Shown here: piece after piece, positions 54,835 to 64,000 of the stretch
Position numbering within the stretch: position 1 is the stretch's first letter
How the letters are laid out: every line of letters starts with the position of its first letter
Assembly: GCA_002104935.1 (NCBI GenBank)
Contig: MCGT01000025.1
Coordinates: forward strand, 248,001 to 312,000
Reading direction: 5' to 3'
From: Hesseltinella vesiculosa
Lineage: Eukaryota; Mucoromycota; Mucoromycetes; Mucorales; Cunninghamellaceae
DNA length: 64,000 nucleotides
Notes under the pieces: model-generated
Told to the model about the DNA's origin: nothing
Database searches by the model: none
The model's input: only the letters and a program-made list of their open reading frames with translations
Program-made: the position numbers and the translations under genes

Positions 54835-55646
54835 ACTGGCGAGAACGACGGTATCGTGACGATGATCGACGAAGAGACTTTGACCGACGCGGCCGCGATG
54901 GGTAACCCCTCCCAGCCAAACTCTTCCCATGGCTCACCTCTTTCCTCTTGCCGTAGCTATTCAAGGTATGATGGCCCTCCCGGCGGCTATGGACCTCCTC
55001 CTCCTACAGGCTATGGCCCTTATTATGGTGGCGACTCCTACCGCCCAGGCAGCAATCGAGATCGTGAACCGGCCTCACCAGGAGCCTATTACTATGACCG
55101 TGACACCCGAGATCGTTTCGATGAACGTGATTACTATCGACCCATCGCCCGAGGTGGCTCAATGGACATGGATCGTTATCACCGACCTACTCGCCCAGGC
55201 AACGCCTGGCGATCCGACTCCCGAGACTTTGACCGTGATGGCCGTCCCTCCTATTCCTCTGGTATGCACCGTGATGACGATCGGCAAGACTCTCTCAAAC
55301 CGTCAGACGACATCGACATGGATCGCACCCAAGGTAAAATGACCATAACAAAATCAAATGGCTCATTTTTTATTTATTGTTAGATAACAAACTCATGAGC
55401 ATGAATACCAAGGAAGGCTCCAGCAGTGGCTCTTTGCGTAAGTCTTTCTTCAGGATCCCCCCCCCCCTCCTGCTCGCTCACACATACACACACACATCTC
55501 AATTTCAACTGTCTTGCTTTCTTAGGCCCTTCACCTTCATCACTGTTTCCGATTCAGGTAAGCTTTACTTAAGTGACTATTGCCGAGGCGAGGATAGAAC
55601 ACGTGCGGCAAATTTGAGGCGAGCAGACTGAAATCAGATTGCTTGA
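54835..55646 (+). pseudogene. Arg/Asp-rich RNA-binding-type protein tail, apparently lacking its 5' part
   Basis: Exons read NDWRERRYRDDDRRRDFDRR | GYSRYDGPPGGYGPPPPTGY ... RDTRDRFDERDYYRPIARGG ... DRQDSLKPSDDIDMDRTQ | DNKLMSMNTKEGSSSGSL | PSPSSLFPIQ, with proper phase at each junction (GG|C, G|AT, C|GC) and a possible final exon giving I-A-stop (55644-55646). The RD/RY/GG-rich composition is that of C-terminal tails of RRM or SR-type proteins. Upstream of NDWRERR the frame meets a TGA within about 40 bases, and no ATG or RRM domain is found before the TMEM97-like stop at 54672. I therefore read it as a 5'-truncated fragment; an unseen upstream exon is the alternative. Confidence 0.5.
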
Positions 55647-55848
55647 GGTTGTCTACAGTACTTAAAAGGCGAACGTGTCCTTTTTTTATTATCATTATCA
55701 TGAGGAAGAATGGAATGCATGATATCGGTCCAGGAATGATTTTGGGATGACCGAGTCTTGCTGACGGTTGCTTGGCGGAGTATACCAGGTTGGCATAATT
55801 TGTTCCAAACGAGAATGATGGTTGAGGGTCTTGGTTCTGTTGAAATTG

Positions 55849-57940
55849 TCACCTGAGGGAAGTTTGGGCCAGTCGCATCGATTCAATAGATGTCTTGATT
55901 TTCATGGCATTCAATTGGACATGGTTCTACAACATGGTAAAAATGTGAATAAAAAAAAATAAAAAAAAATTCAGAACATACAGCCATTCCGATCAGAGAA
56001 GAGAGGGTTTCAATGAAGCGGTCCATAGTTGCAATGCTAGTAGGCAGGATCAAATCTCCACGGGGCACGCCAAAATATAATCCTTTCTTTGTTTGGTGAA
56101 TGGAAGCCAATTGACCTTGCGTACCAAAGAGCTGAATTACCCAGGCAGAGAGCTTATCAACGTCATCGTCGCCAACCATTGAGAAGAATAGGCCATCCAA
56201 GACATCTTTCCCCTCCCGCATAAGTTTCCCAAGATCATGGTGTCCTTTGGAGCATTCGTTGTCCTTTGCAGCTTCAACAGCGCCGAGATCAACGTCCAGA
56301 TTGTCTCCGTGATATACAAAACGGGCATCGATTTTGAATGCCAGAGCCGTGGGTTCACAGTATTGCTCTCGTTTGCGTTGGTTCGAAAAAGCATTTGTAG
56401 TTTCACCGCTGCAAGAAAAAATTGGCAATGAGTTTAGACTTTTTTCTTCCCCTACTTTCTTTCGTGCTACTCACTATGATACGGTAACCAGTTTGTCTTT
56501 GAACAATGATTCCAATAATGGTACCCACAGCTTAATAAGATAGTCATATTCAGATTAGCGTCCAAGATTAAGGCACGACAAGATGTCAGCATGGTCATCC
56601 ATGATGTTCACCCTGGAGACAAAAAATACAAGGTAAGCAATTTAGTTGGCCCGAAAAAAATCCTACATGGTCTGCATCACACGCAATATCTTCATTTGTG
56701 GCTTGAAAAGAGTGTCTTTTTTCAAAGAAACCAAGTAGTCCAAAGCAAGGTTCAAAGAATTGCTTGATTTGCACAGCTAATGGGGGAATACATGTGAGAA
56801 ATTCTATCTCTGTCTCTGTCTCTCTTCTGTCACCTTCACACCTTTCCTATCACCTCTTACCTTAACAACCTCCTTCCAGACATTGATGAGGTCATTTGGC
56901 ATCGAGAAGAGATCAGAGTCAACTTTGCATTCGTCTTGGACATGACCTATGATTGCAGACAATTGCTCCACTTCAAAAAGTGACGCCTGTGATTCATGCG
57001 AGAGGTCAATCAAATCCATGGCCATTGATAGCCCAGAACTAAACGTGAATATACAGTACTGTGAGTCCGTCCAGTCGAGGCAGGCCAAAATGCACACACG
57101 CTCCATTTACCTCATGGTTTTTCGCCTCTGCGAGTTGATTTTTTTTCCATCCTTGAATTCTTGATGTATCGCCAGTGCGGCTGTTTGGATAGCCATGGAG
57201 ACTTGGTCTTCTTCCTTGCCACTGTGATCTTTGACTTTGTCGTCATTGTCACTATCATTTTTGTTGTCATCGCCCTTGTCATCATACTGACAAAAAATTG
57301 GTAAGAAAAAAAAAAGTGAGAGAAGCTGGGTTCATTCAGTCACCTCTTCACTAACCGCAAATACCTTTCGCTTAGATCCAAGCAATACGCGATCTCCTTC
57401 CACAGGCAAGTTTCCATCCACAGGTGAATCGGGAAAGGGCGTCGAGGGCTGGGATTGGTCATCAGTAGAAGGAATTGGGCGGTGAGGCTGACCACCTTGG
57501 CTATCAAGTTCACAGGCAAGTGTGTCACCTCCTTGAATCGCAAGACGGAGGGAATTGTTGTAGCCGATTTTTTTTGCAGTGTCAAGCAGTTGTTGTTTTT
57601 CGAATTCAAGTAAGCGAGCACGGTAAATGGTTTGGAAAGCCTGCAAAACATCCTTTTGTCGAAAGCGTTTCGAAAGTTCGCCACAGTAAGCCTTCAGAGC
57701 TAGATGAGTTTTTCGTTTCTTGGAAAGGATATCAAAGGAGCGATAATAAGACTTGCAGATATCAGCGAGATTTGTCGTTGAGCCATGAGCAATTATATGG
57801 GCATCAGCAAGTGATTCAAGTGACTTCCAGGCCTTGGCAGGCATGTTACCCAGAGCAAGATCAAGTTTCAATAATTGACATTCTTCGATCGACAGTTTAA
57901 AGTTGGGATCAAGGCCGTGTAGAGCAGTAAACTTGAACAT
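55849..57940 (-). pseudogene. C1: unknown multi-exon gene with one nonsense codon
   Basis: From ATG 57940 (MFKFTALHGLDPNFKLSIEE) a long first exon continues through YYRSFDILSKKRKTHLALKA and ARLLEFEKQQLLDTAKKIG. The following exons join in phase: an acidic YDDKGDDNKNDSDNDDKVKD, then SGLSMAMDLIDLSHESQASL, LDYLVSLKKDTLFKPQMKIL, and VNIMDDHADILSCLNLGR followed by TAA (56555-56557). The same frame resumes with SEYDYLIKLWVPLLESLF, ETTNAFSNQRKREQYCEPTA and GTQGQLASIHQTKKGLYFGV before stopping at 55849. The duplicate C2 has Tyr (TAC) at the TAA position. Everything else is intact, so the break is recent. It looks like a fungal lineage-specific cytosolic protein; no known domain recognised. Confidence 0.55.
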
Positions 57941-59231
57941 AGCAGAGGCAATAGAAAGAAGAAGAAAAAGAATGGGAAGGAAAAGATAAGAAAATGAAGC
58001 CAAAAAAAAGGCGGTGTAGGAAGCATGACAGCGTTTATTTATCAGTGTTTTTGATGGCGGGCAAAGTAGAAGCTGGATACAAAATCTGTAGAGGTACCCA
58101 CATTCAACAGAAACTTGAAAGGTAAGTTGATAGAGGGTATAGACACAAGCAGGAGGAAGCTGGAAGCCTCAGTCGCAAGCACAGGTGCTATTACAGTAAG
58201 AAAAAACCAAGTTTGCCCATTGTTCCTTGCATACTGAGATGTCCAAATTTTCACCACAACAGCAAAATCACTTTGTCTCAGACTTTACATACAATTTTGG
58301 GTTCATGTCCAAGAGACCAGACTTGATTTCAGGGTGTATTTGCCCCGTGAAGCATTGAAAAAAAAAAAAAAGAGTTAGACAGATTCATACAAGAAGACCA
58401 TAAGAAGACATCACCTTTTATGAACTTGACAAGATAACTATTCCATGGTAACCCAGCTTTATGCTTTGCAGCGACCGCCAGGAATCACCTCACTAAGCGA
58501 ATTCTTTGAAAGAAAACGCTTGGGCTTAGGATTACACATTTTCCTCAGCCATGCAATGATCACATCCCTGTAGCAGCAACTTTATCTTAGATGCGGACAG
58601 TAAAGAGTGCAGTGATGATGACCAGAACAGGTCTTACGAGCGAGCTAATAGTCAGTGCTTGTCTTTACAGTACACATGGCCGCCCAAACTTTACTCTTTA
58701 AAGAGACTTTAAAGAGACCGCCAGTTGCTCACCTATCTTGGGGAATAAAATATTCCACCAGGCTTAGGACAGACCATTACCAGCCACCTCGCTCAAATCT
58801 CTGCTAAGCACAACTTTGTCTTAGATGCGGACAGCAAAGAAGGTAATAATGAAGAGATTTGTTAAAGGGCTTTATGCTGGATTGTACAGTAAACAAAAGA
58901 AAAGAAAAAATATTCGAATGGCACTACGGGAGAAAAGAAAATCAACTTCCAATCAAATTGCTCCCTCCGCGAGCACGGTTGAGGAAAAGGAAATGCTCGC
59001 ACGCATGCTGGGTTTGTAATTATTCAATATGCAGCTCGCCCTTTTCTTGGTGATTGCCATCCTTCGCTTTTAATAGCAGAGCAAGAGCGATGAAATTTGG
59101 AAGAAAGGCTAGTGAACAAGTCCCTCCACGCGGTTGGAATAGGATATGTGACCAACCCAGCTAGACCTTTTTTTTCGCTGCTGTCATATTTTTGTATGGC
59201 CATCATTTGGCGGGAATCAGGCTAATTTTTG
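57941..59231. other. Gene-free stretch with a short direct repeat
   Basis: About 1.3 kb. A segment near 58580 (cttagatgcggacagtaaag) recurs near 58818 (cttagatgcggacagcaaag), 232 bp apart, each preceded by related sequence. A basic 64-residue plus frame at 58825-59019 overlaps it and has no support as a gene. Confidence 0.4.
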
Positions 59232-60260
59232 GCCGTGAATGAATTTTTTTAGCAGAACTGCAGTTTGCTGAATCGCAAGAAGAAAAAAAGATGACGGGAT
59301 ATAGAAGGGGAATGTTGGGTTTTTGAGAGGCTGGAAAGAACTGGAGTTGCTGGTTTTTGAGAGGCTGGAATGAACTGTGAGTTGCTGGGTTTTGGATAGG
59401 TTGGACAGCACTGGAGTTGCTGGTCTTTGGATGAAGATGTGTGACATTGTGGCGATGTTATGCCAAAATTTGCCGTTTTTGAACTGTGAGCAAACTGGAG
59501 CTACTGGATTTTGGTTATTTGGGTTGTCTTGGATGTGTTTGGATATTGAGCATTCGGATGCTTTGGAAAAGGTTGCACTTTGGACATTTGGATTGTGCAA
59601 CTAACCCATAAAAATAAGCAAATAAAAAACAAACGCCTTTTTAGCTACAAGAATTTTTTAGCGCAATTTTGCACTGTGATATTTTGTCAGTTTGCCTGGG
59701 GGTCCCCTGGCAAAAATGGCCGATATTTCATTTTTTTAAGCTGGTGAATCGGAAGAGTCAAAACGAAACTGAACGTAAGTCGGCTGGGCGACCTTCGCCA
59801 ATCCACCTGGATTTTTCATCACCATCATCATTCATGCATTTGCGTTCCCTTACAAAATTTCACGTCGATATGACCACTCATGAGTGCTGTGAGGTATCTT
59901 TTTTTTTTTTTTTTTTTCAAAATGAAGATGTTGAAACTGGTGGCCGGATTCAATTTCCGCACAATGCCTTCCATTCGTGGCTAGTGGACCCACGGTAGCT
60001 AGTCATCAGCGAATACTAACCTCGATATTAAAGTAATCCAAAAGCTAGTGTCACCATTTACAAACGGTTCCAATACTGGTAATCTTTTCTTTCGATGCCG
60101 TGCCTGTTTCAATGTCACTCTCCTCAGCTTGACTTGACAAAGCAATTCAAAAATGTCGATGCTTTGGTAGGAGCAAAATGGTTTCGCGCGCACTACAAAA
60201 TAATTTGGCGGTTCGTCCGATTTGGTTTGCCTGCTATAAAAATGATTCAAGGCTTAAATA
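59232..60260. repeat. B1: first copy of a 1.03-kb repeat containing repeat A
   Basis: It matches 62315-63336 over its length, with small indels and scattered substitutions; the boundaries are sharp (gccgtgaatgaa at one end, ggcttaaata at the other). Inside are: degenerate 30-35 bp tandem units near 59313-59430 (ttttgagaggctggaa ... gttgctgg); a full repeat A (about 59665-59925); and a minus-strand open frame of 83 residues (60250-59999, MNHFYSRQTKSDEPPNYFVV...) that is preserved in B2. No transposase motif recognised. Confidence 0.8.
59665..59925 (+). repeat. Repeat A copy inside B1
   Basis: Begins around gcactgtgatattttgtc, then gcctgggggtcccctggc, aaaatggccgatatttca, gctggtgaatcggaagag, accttcgccaatccacctgg, caccatcatcattcatgc and tttgcgttcccttac, and ends in a T run after gagtgctgtgaggtatc. 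The same order of words is found in the foldback arms. Confidence 0.75.
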
Positions 60261-60603
60261 TGTACTGTAGTTTCACCAACATTCCCCAGGCTACCTTCAC
60301 GAGTATTTCTTCATTCGTATGGTGGGGTTCCCAGATTGCTTTGGAAACGGTGTTTTCAGTCCATTCCCTGGACTCATCTGGCCAGAGTGAATTCCAAAAT
60401 ATGCGTTTGGGGGGGGGGGGGCATGTCAACCAGAAATGTCTATCTGTTTCTGTGTGGCTAGCAGAAGTGTTGGTACTATGGCGTCAACATTTCTCATGTA
60501 TTATGAATGACCGTCCTTGGTCACATGAATCTATCCTACCTTCATGGCGTCACGATCCATCTGCTTCCTATTACGAGGGCTAAAAACGCACAATAAATCG
60601 AAG
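60261..60603. other. Spacer between B1 and C2 with a 13-base G run
   Basis: Contains G13 at 60409-60421, the longest G homopolymer noticed in the window. Open plus and minus frames here have no recognisable features. Confidence 0.4.
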
Positions 60604-61339
60604 GCAAGAAAAAATTGGCAATGAGTTTAGACTTTTTTCTTCCCCTACTTTCCTTCGTGCTACTCACTATGATACGGTAACCAGTGTGTCTTTGAACAAT
60701 GATTCCAATAATGGTACCCACAGCTAAATAAGATAGTCATATTCAGAGTAGCGTCCAAGATTAAGGCACGACAAGATATCAGCATGGTCATCCATGACGT
60801 TCATGATTGCAGACAATTGCTCCGTTTCAAAAAGCGACGCCTGTGATTTATGCGAGAGGTCAATCAAATCCATGGCCATTGATAGCCCAGAACTAAACGT
60901 GAATACACAGTACTGTGAGTCCGTACAGTCGAGGCAGGTCAAAATGCTCACACGCTCCATTTACCTTGCCACTGTGATCTTTGACTTTGCCATCATTGCC
61001 ACTATCATTTTTGTTGTCATCGCCCTTGTCATCATACTGATAAAAAATTGGTAAGAAAAAAAAAAAAGGGAGAGAAGTTAGGCTCACCTCTTGAATAACC
61101 GCAACTACCTTTCGCTTAGATCCAAGTGATACGCGATCTCCTTCCACAGGCAAGTTTCCATCCACAGGTGAATCGGGAAAGGGCGTCGAGGGTTGGGATT
61201 GGTCATCAGTACAAGCAATTGGGTGATGAGACTGATCACATTGGCTATCAAGTTCACAGCAAGTTTGTTGTCACCGGTTTTATTTGCAGTGTCAAGCAGT
61301 TGTTGTTTTTCGAATTCAAGCAAGCGAGCACGGTAAATG
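60604..61339 (-). pseudogene. C2: truncated duplicate of the C1 gene
   Basis: It corresponds to 56411-57629 of C1 at high identity but is only 736 bp long because internal pieces are missing: the segment after KVKDHSGK, the part after QLSAI up to MNVMDDHADILSCLNLGR (fused in frame), and part of the exon after QQLLDTA. It keeps YSEYDYLI where C1 has a stop, but then has its own TAG (60724-60726) where C1 has Lys. At the 5' side homology ends at ARLLEFEKQQ. It is a pseudogene by truncation. Confidence 0.75.
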
Positions 61340-61555
61340 ATGTGTGATGTATTTCTGGCAGCTAAACGTAAACATGGCACCTTTATTGATGGTAAAAATG
61401 ACAATGAGTAAATGGAGACATAGTGAAAGTAGTTAAACAAAGCAACCTACCGAATCCGTTCGGTGCTTAATAAAAAAAAGGCAGTAGAACAACGTAAGAA
61501 AAGAGGTTTAAAAAAAGGGAAAAGGGGGAGGGTTGGCGGCAGCCTAGAAAAAGGC

Positions 61556-61880
61556 TCATGGCAACGTGAACATTTGGAAAGCCACTGGAACACAGCCCAT
61601 GCCAGTTGCCAAATGGGTCGAGCGCGCTTCGTTGCCCATTTTGAGCGTAGCCTCACAGCCTTCATTATTGGTGAATGCCGAAGCTGTGAACTTACGTCGC
61701 TTGGCTGCTGGATAATTGCCACTTTCAGCCACCGTGACGCTGCTGTTTGGGTGTTTCAAGGACGTGTGCTTGCGGAAAGATTCCACACTTGCGTACTCTT
61801 TTTTACTCTCGACTAGAGGGCAACGAAATTTGCCGTTTAACTTGACGACGCAAATTACGACTTTGACAAAAAAAATAATA
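61556..61880 (-). pseudogene. Fragment resembling a degenerate C2H2-type finger protein
   Basis: The minus strand reads KFRCPLVESKKEYASVESFR then KHTSLKHPNSS, followed by ESGNYPAAKRRK and more, to a stop at 61556. The FxCPLx...Y.S...F.KH...KHP spacing recalls a C2H2 zinc finger with one Cys lost. No start, no other domain. Low confidence. Confidence 0.3.
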
Positions 61881-62314
61881 TCAGGAATATGGCACTGAAA
61901 AGATACATTGTTTGCTTACCATCATGACCCAAGTCGAAAAGAAGTTCGTTTCAGTGATTTTTCGAGCGGTGGGCGAAAAGTGCATTGGCCTCCCCGTTTA
62001 TTTTGATTTTTGGCCAAGGAACACAGGTATGCATATCAGATTGTGAATGCTGGTCATTTAATGTCGAGGATGGGAAAATCACATGGCGCCCTTCCGTTAC
62101 CATTGTTACTTTCAAGAAACAAAAAAATGGAGAGAAAAAAACAAAAGACACCTCCTGAAATTGGGCTGTTGGCCAATCAGAAGCTGGAGGTGGAGAATCA
62201 AATGTTGGAGGTGGAATCCCACACAATTTGGCTGAGATTTGGAGGTGGTTGATCAAAAGCTGGAGGTGGGGTTTTTTTTTACCTTCGCTTTCCATATTGC
62301 ATGATCCACTAAGA

Positions 62315-63336
62315 GCCGTGAATGAATTTTTTTAGCAGATAAACCAATCGGCGAACTGCAGTTTGGTGAATCGCAAGAAGAAAAAAAAGATGAGGGGATA
62401 TAGAAGGGGAACTATTGGGTTTTTGAGAGGCTGGAATAAACTATGAATTGCTGGGTTTTGGATAGGTTGGAGAGCACTGGAGCCGTTAGGTTTTGGGCAG
62501 GTTGGACAGCACTGGAGTTGCTGGCCTTTGGATGAAGATGTGCCAAAATTTGTCGTTTTTGAACTGCGAGCAAACTGGAGCTACTGGATTTTGGTTATTT
62601 GGGTTGTCTTGGATTTGTTTGGATATTGGGCATTCGGATGCTTTGGAAAAGGTTGCACTTTGGACATTTGGATTGTGCAACTAACCCATAAAAATAAGCA
62701 AATAAAAAACAAACGCCTTTTTAGCTACAAGAATTTTTTAGAGCAATTTTACACTGTGATATTTTATCAGTTTGCCTGGGGGGTCCCCTAGCAAAAATGG
62801 CCGATATTTCATTTTTTTAAGCTGGTGAATCGGAAGAGTCAAAACGAAACTGAATGAAAGTTGGCTGGGCGACCTTCGCCAATCCACCTGGATATTTCAT
62901 CACCATCATCATTCATGCATTTGCGTTCCCTTACAAAATTTCACGTCGATATGACCACTCATGAGTGCTGTGAGGTATCTTTTTTTTTTTTTTCAAAATG
63001 GAGATGTTGAAACTGGTGGTCGGATTCAATTTCCGCACCATGCCTTCCATTCGTGGCTAGTGGACCCACGGTAGCTAGTCATCAGCGAATACTAACCTCG
63101 ATATTAAAGTAATCCAAAAGCTAGTGTCACCATTTACAAACGGTTCCAATACTGGTAATCTTTTCTTTCGATGCCGTGCCTGTTTCAATGTCACTCTCCT
63201 CAGCTTGACTTGACAAAGCAATTCAAAAATGTCGATGCTTTGGAAGGAGCAAAATGGTTTCGCGCGCACTACAAAATAATTTGGCGGTTCGTCCGATTTG
63301 GTTTGCCTGCTATAAAAATGATTCAAGGCTTAAATA
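62315..63336. repeat. B2: second copy of the 1.03-kb repeat
   Basis: Same orientation as B1, offset by 3.08 kb. It differs by a short insertion near 62340 (taaaccaatcgg), fewer tandem 30-35 bp units and scattered substitutions, and contains its own repeat A (about 62740-62990). The 83-residue minus frame is kept (63326-63075) with a single Tyr to Phe change. Confidence 0.8.
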
Positions 63337-63409
63337 AACCTAGCTCGCACCTAATGATGGTGGAAACCTGGATAATATAAACATCATATGCTTTTTTAAC
63401 AAATAGGAT

Positions 63410-63442
<33 letters not shown>

Positions 63443-63913
63443 CATGTGATCCAGTTCGTCAAGGCACCGCAGGAAATCACCCTGAACAAAAAACAATGTA
63501 AATTTGGTTTGGTTCAGATGTCACACGGCGACGACAATGACAGTAAAATACCACCAAGACGGTGCGGCATTGAACTAGGATGTATTAAAATGCCTCCAAG
63601 CACGAGCGTGCGCCGAGATCAAGCTTCGGCCAATTAGCTCAAGAGCTTGCTATGGAGGAGAAAATCACGCATGAGTCTCTTAGCAACGGTGTTGAAGAGC
63701 CTGACATACAGTAGAAAACCATTGGAATCGAAAACTGGTCATGCGTTTTTGTCATTCAGCGGGTGAGCTATATACGACCGAACCCTTTTATTCATATTGC
63801 TAAATTTAGGTTGTAGCATTGGTAAGGTAGACGCTTAAAAAAAATAAGGATAAGAGGTGATTATATTTATTACGTATTTCTTATTTAGGAATGCGGGTGG
63901 GTGGCCATGGCTA
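63337..63913. other. Intergenic with a 30-base T run
   Basis: T30 at 63413-63442. A plus frame of 63 residues follows it, without recognisable features. The last part is the 3' flank of the oxidoreductase gene. Confidence 0.4.
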
Positions 63914-64000
63914 CTACTGGCTATCGACGCGAAGGATAATCTTGCCAGTGACACGGTGGGTTTCAATGCGACGATGAGCCTCGGCCACATCTTGGAGAGC
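63914..64000 (-). CDS. C-terminus of an MDR-family quinone oxidoreductase (zeta-crystallin-like)
   Basis: The minus strand from the right edge reads ALQDVAEAHRRIETHRVTGK then IILRVDSQ and stops at TAG 63914-63916. The A-H-R-x-x-E-x-x-x-x-x-GK-hh-L-x-V ending is the characteristic last helix and strand of zinc-independent medium-chain NADPH:quinone oxidoreductases. Only 28 residues are inside the window, so the catalytic domain cannot be checked. Confidence 0.7.
   Translation of the reverse strand, partial: ALQDVAEAHRRIETHRVTGKIILRVDSQ

Noticed and set aside
58825..59019. 64-residue basic plus frame
   Set aside because: Lys-rich, overlaps a direct repeat, no supporting context.
60095..60583. 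162-residue plus frame across the end of B1
   Set aside because: Crosses the repeat boundary and the G13 run; not conserved as a whole in B2.

Overview
The window is nuclear DNA of a filamentous fungus. Nearly every gene is cut by short GT-AG introns (about 45-110 bp), often with long T tracts before the acceptor. The gene content (SND1/Tudor-SN, RSPRY1-type SPRY-RING, ASNSD1, EDEM with a PA domain, a Rua1-type regulator, SUR7/PalI) fits an early-diverging fungus, most likely Mucoromycota (Mucorales). That placement is inferred from gene style, not from a marker search. No rRNA, CRISPR or bacterial-type operon was seen, and no tRNA was recognised by eye.

Layout. 1-0.8 kb: 5' part of an unrecognised gene running off the left edge. 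1.6-4.5 kb: a decayed zone with a minisatellite, a small acidic ORF, a cytochrome P450 fragment cut off by a dispersed repeat, and a spliced membrane-protein gene of unknown function. 5.9-18.8 kb: a housekeeping block with mitoribosomal protein mL46, ASNSD1 and DNA polymerase alpha (POL1) diverging from a 200-bp promoter, a Rua1-domain regulator and an F-box/WD40 protein. 19.7-20.8 kb: a large foldback element. 21-49.5 kb: a dense gene block with a membrane RING-H2 ligase, a Ser/Thr kinase, two tandem glutathione S-transferases, a SUR7-like protein, GlcNAc-6-P deacetylase, SND1, a tiny ASDURF/prefoldin-like gene, a GPI-type cell-surface protein, EDEM mannosidase, a small Whi5/Nrm1-like protein, an RSPRY1-like protein, a PRL phosphatase and a TBC RabGAP. 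50-52 kb: two decayed ORFs of unknown family. 53-54.7 kb: a histidine phosphatase and a TMEM97/EXPERA protein in divergent orientation. 54.8-63.4 kb: an accessory zone with an RD-rich gene tail, two broken copies of one unknown gene (C1, C2) and two 1-kb repeats (B1, B2). 63.9 kb to the end: C-terminus of an MDR-type quinone oxidoreductase.

The housekeeping genes are individually conserved and do not form one pathway. Themes are DNA replication and cell cycle (POL1, Whi5-like, F-box/WD40), ubiquitin and ER quality control (RING-H2, RSPRY1, EDEM), sugar and glutathione metabolism, and membrane/GTPase traffic. The unusual biology lies in the repeats: a dispersed family (called A here) occurs alone, inside the B repeats and as the arms of the foldback, and decayed genes cluster around it.

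Gene models were spliced by eye from frame continuity and GT-AG sites. Starts, small exons and family names for the weaker genes are the least certain parts.
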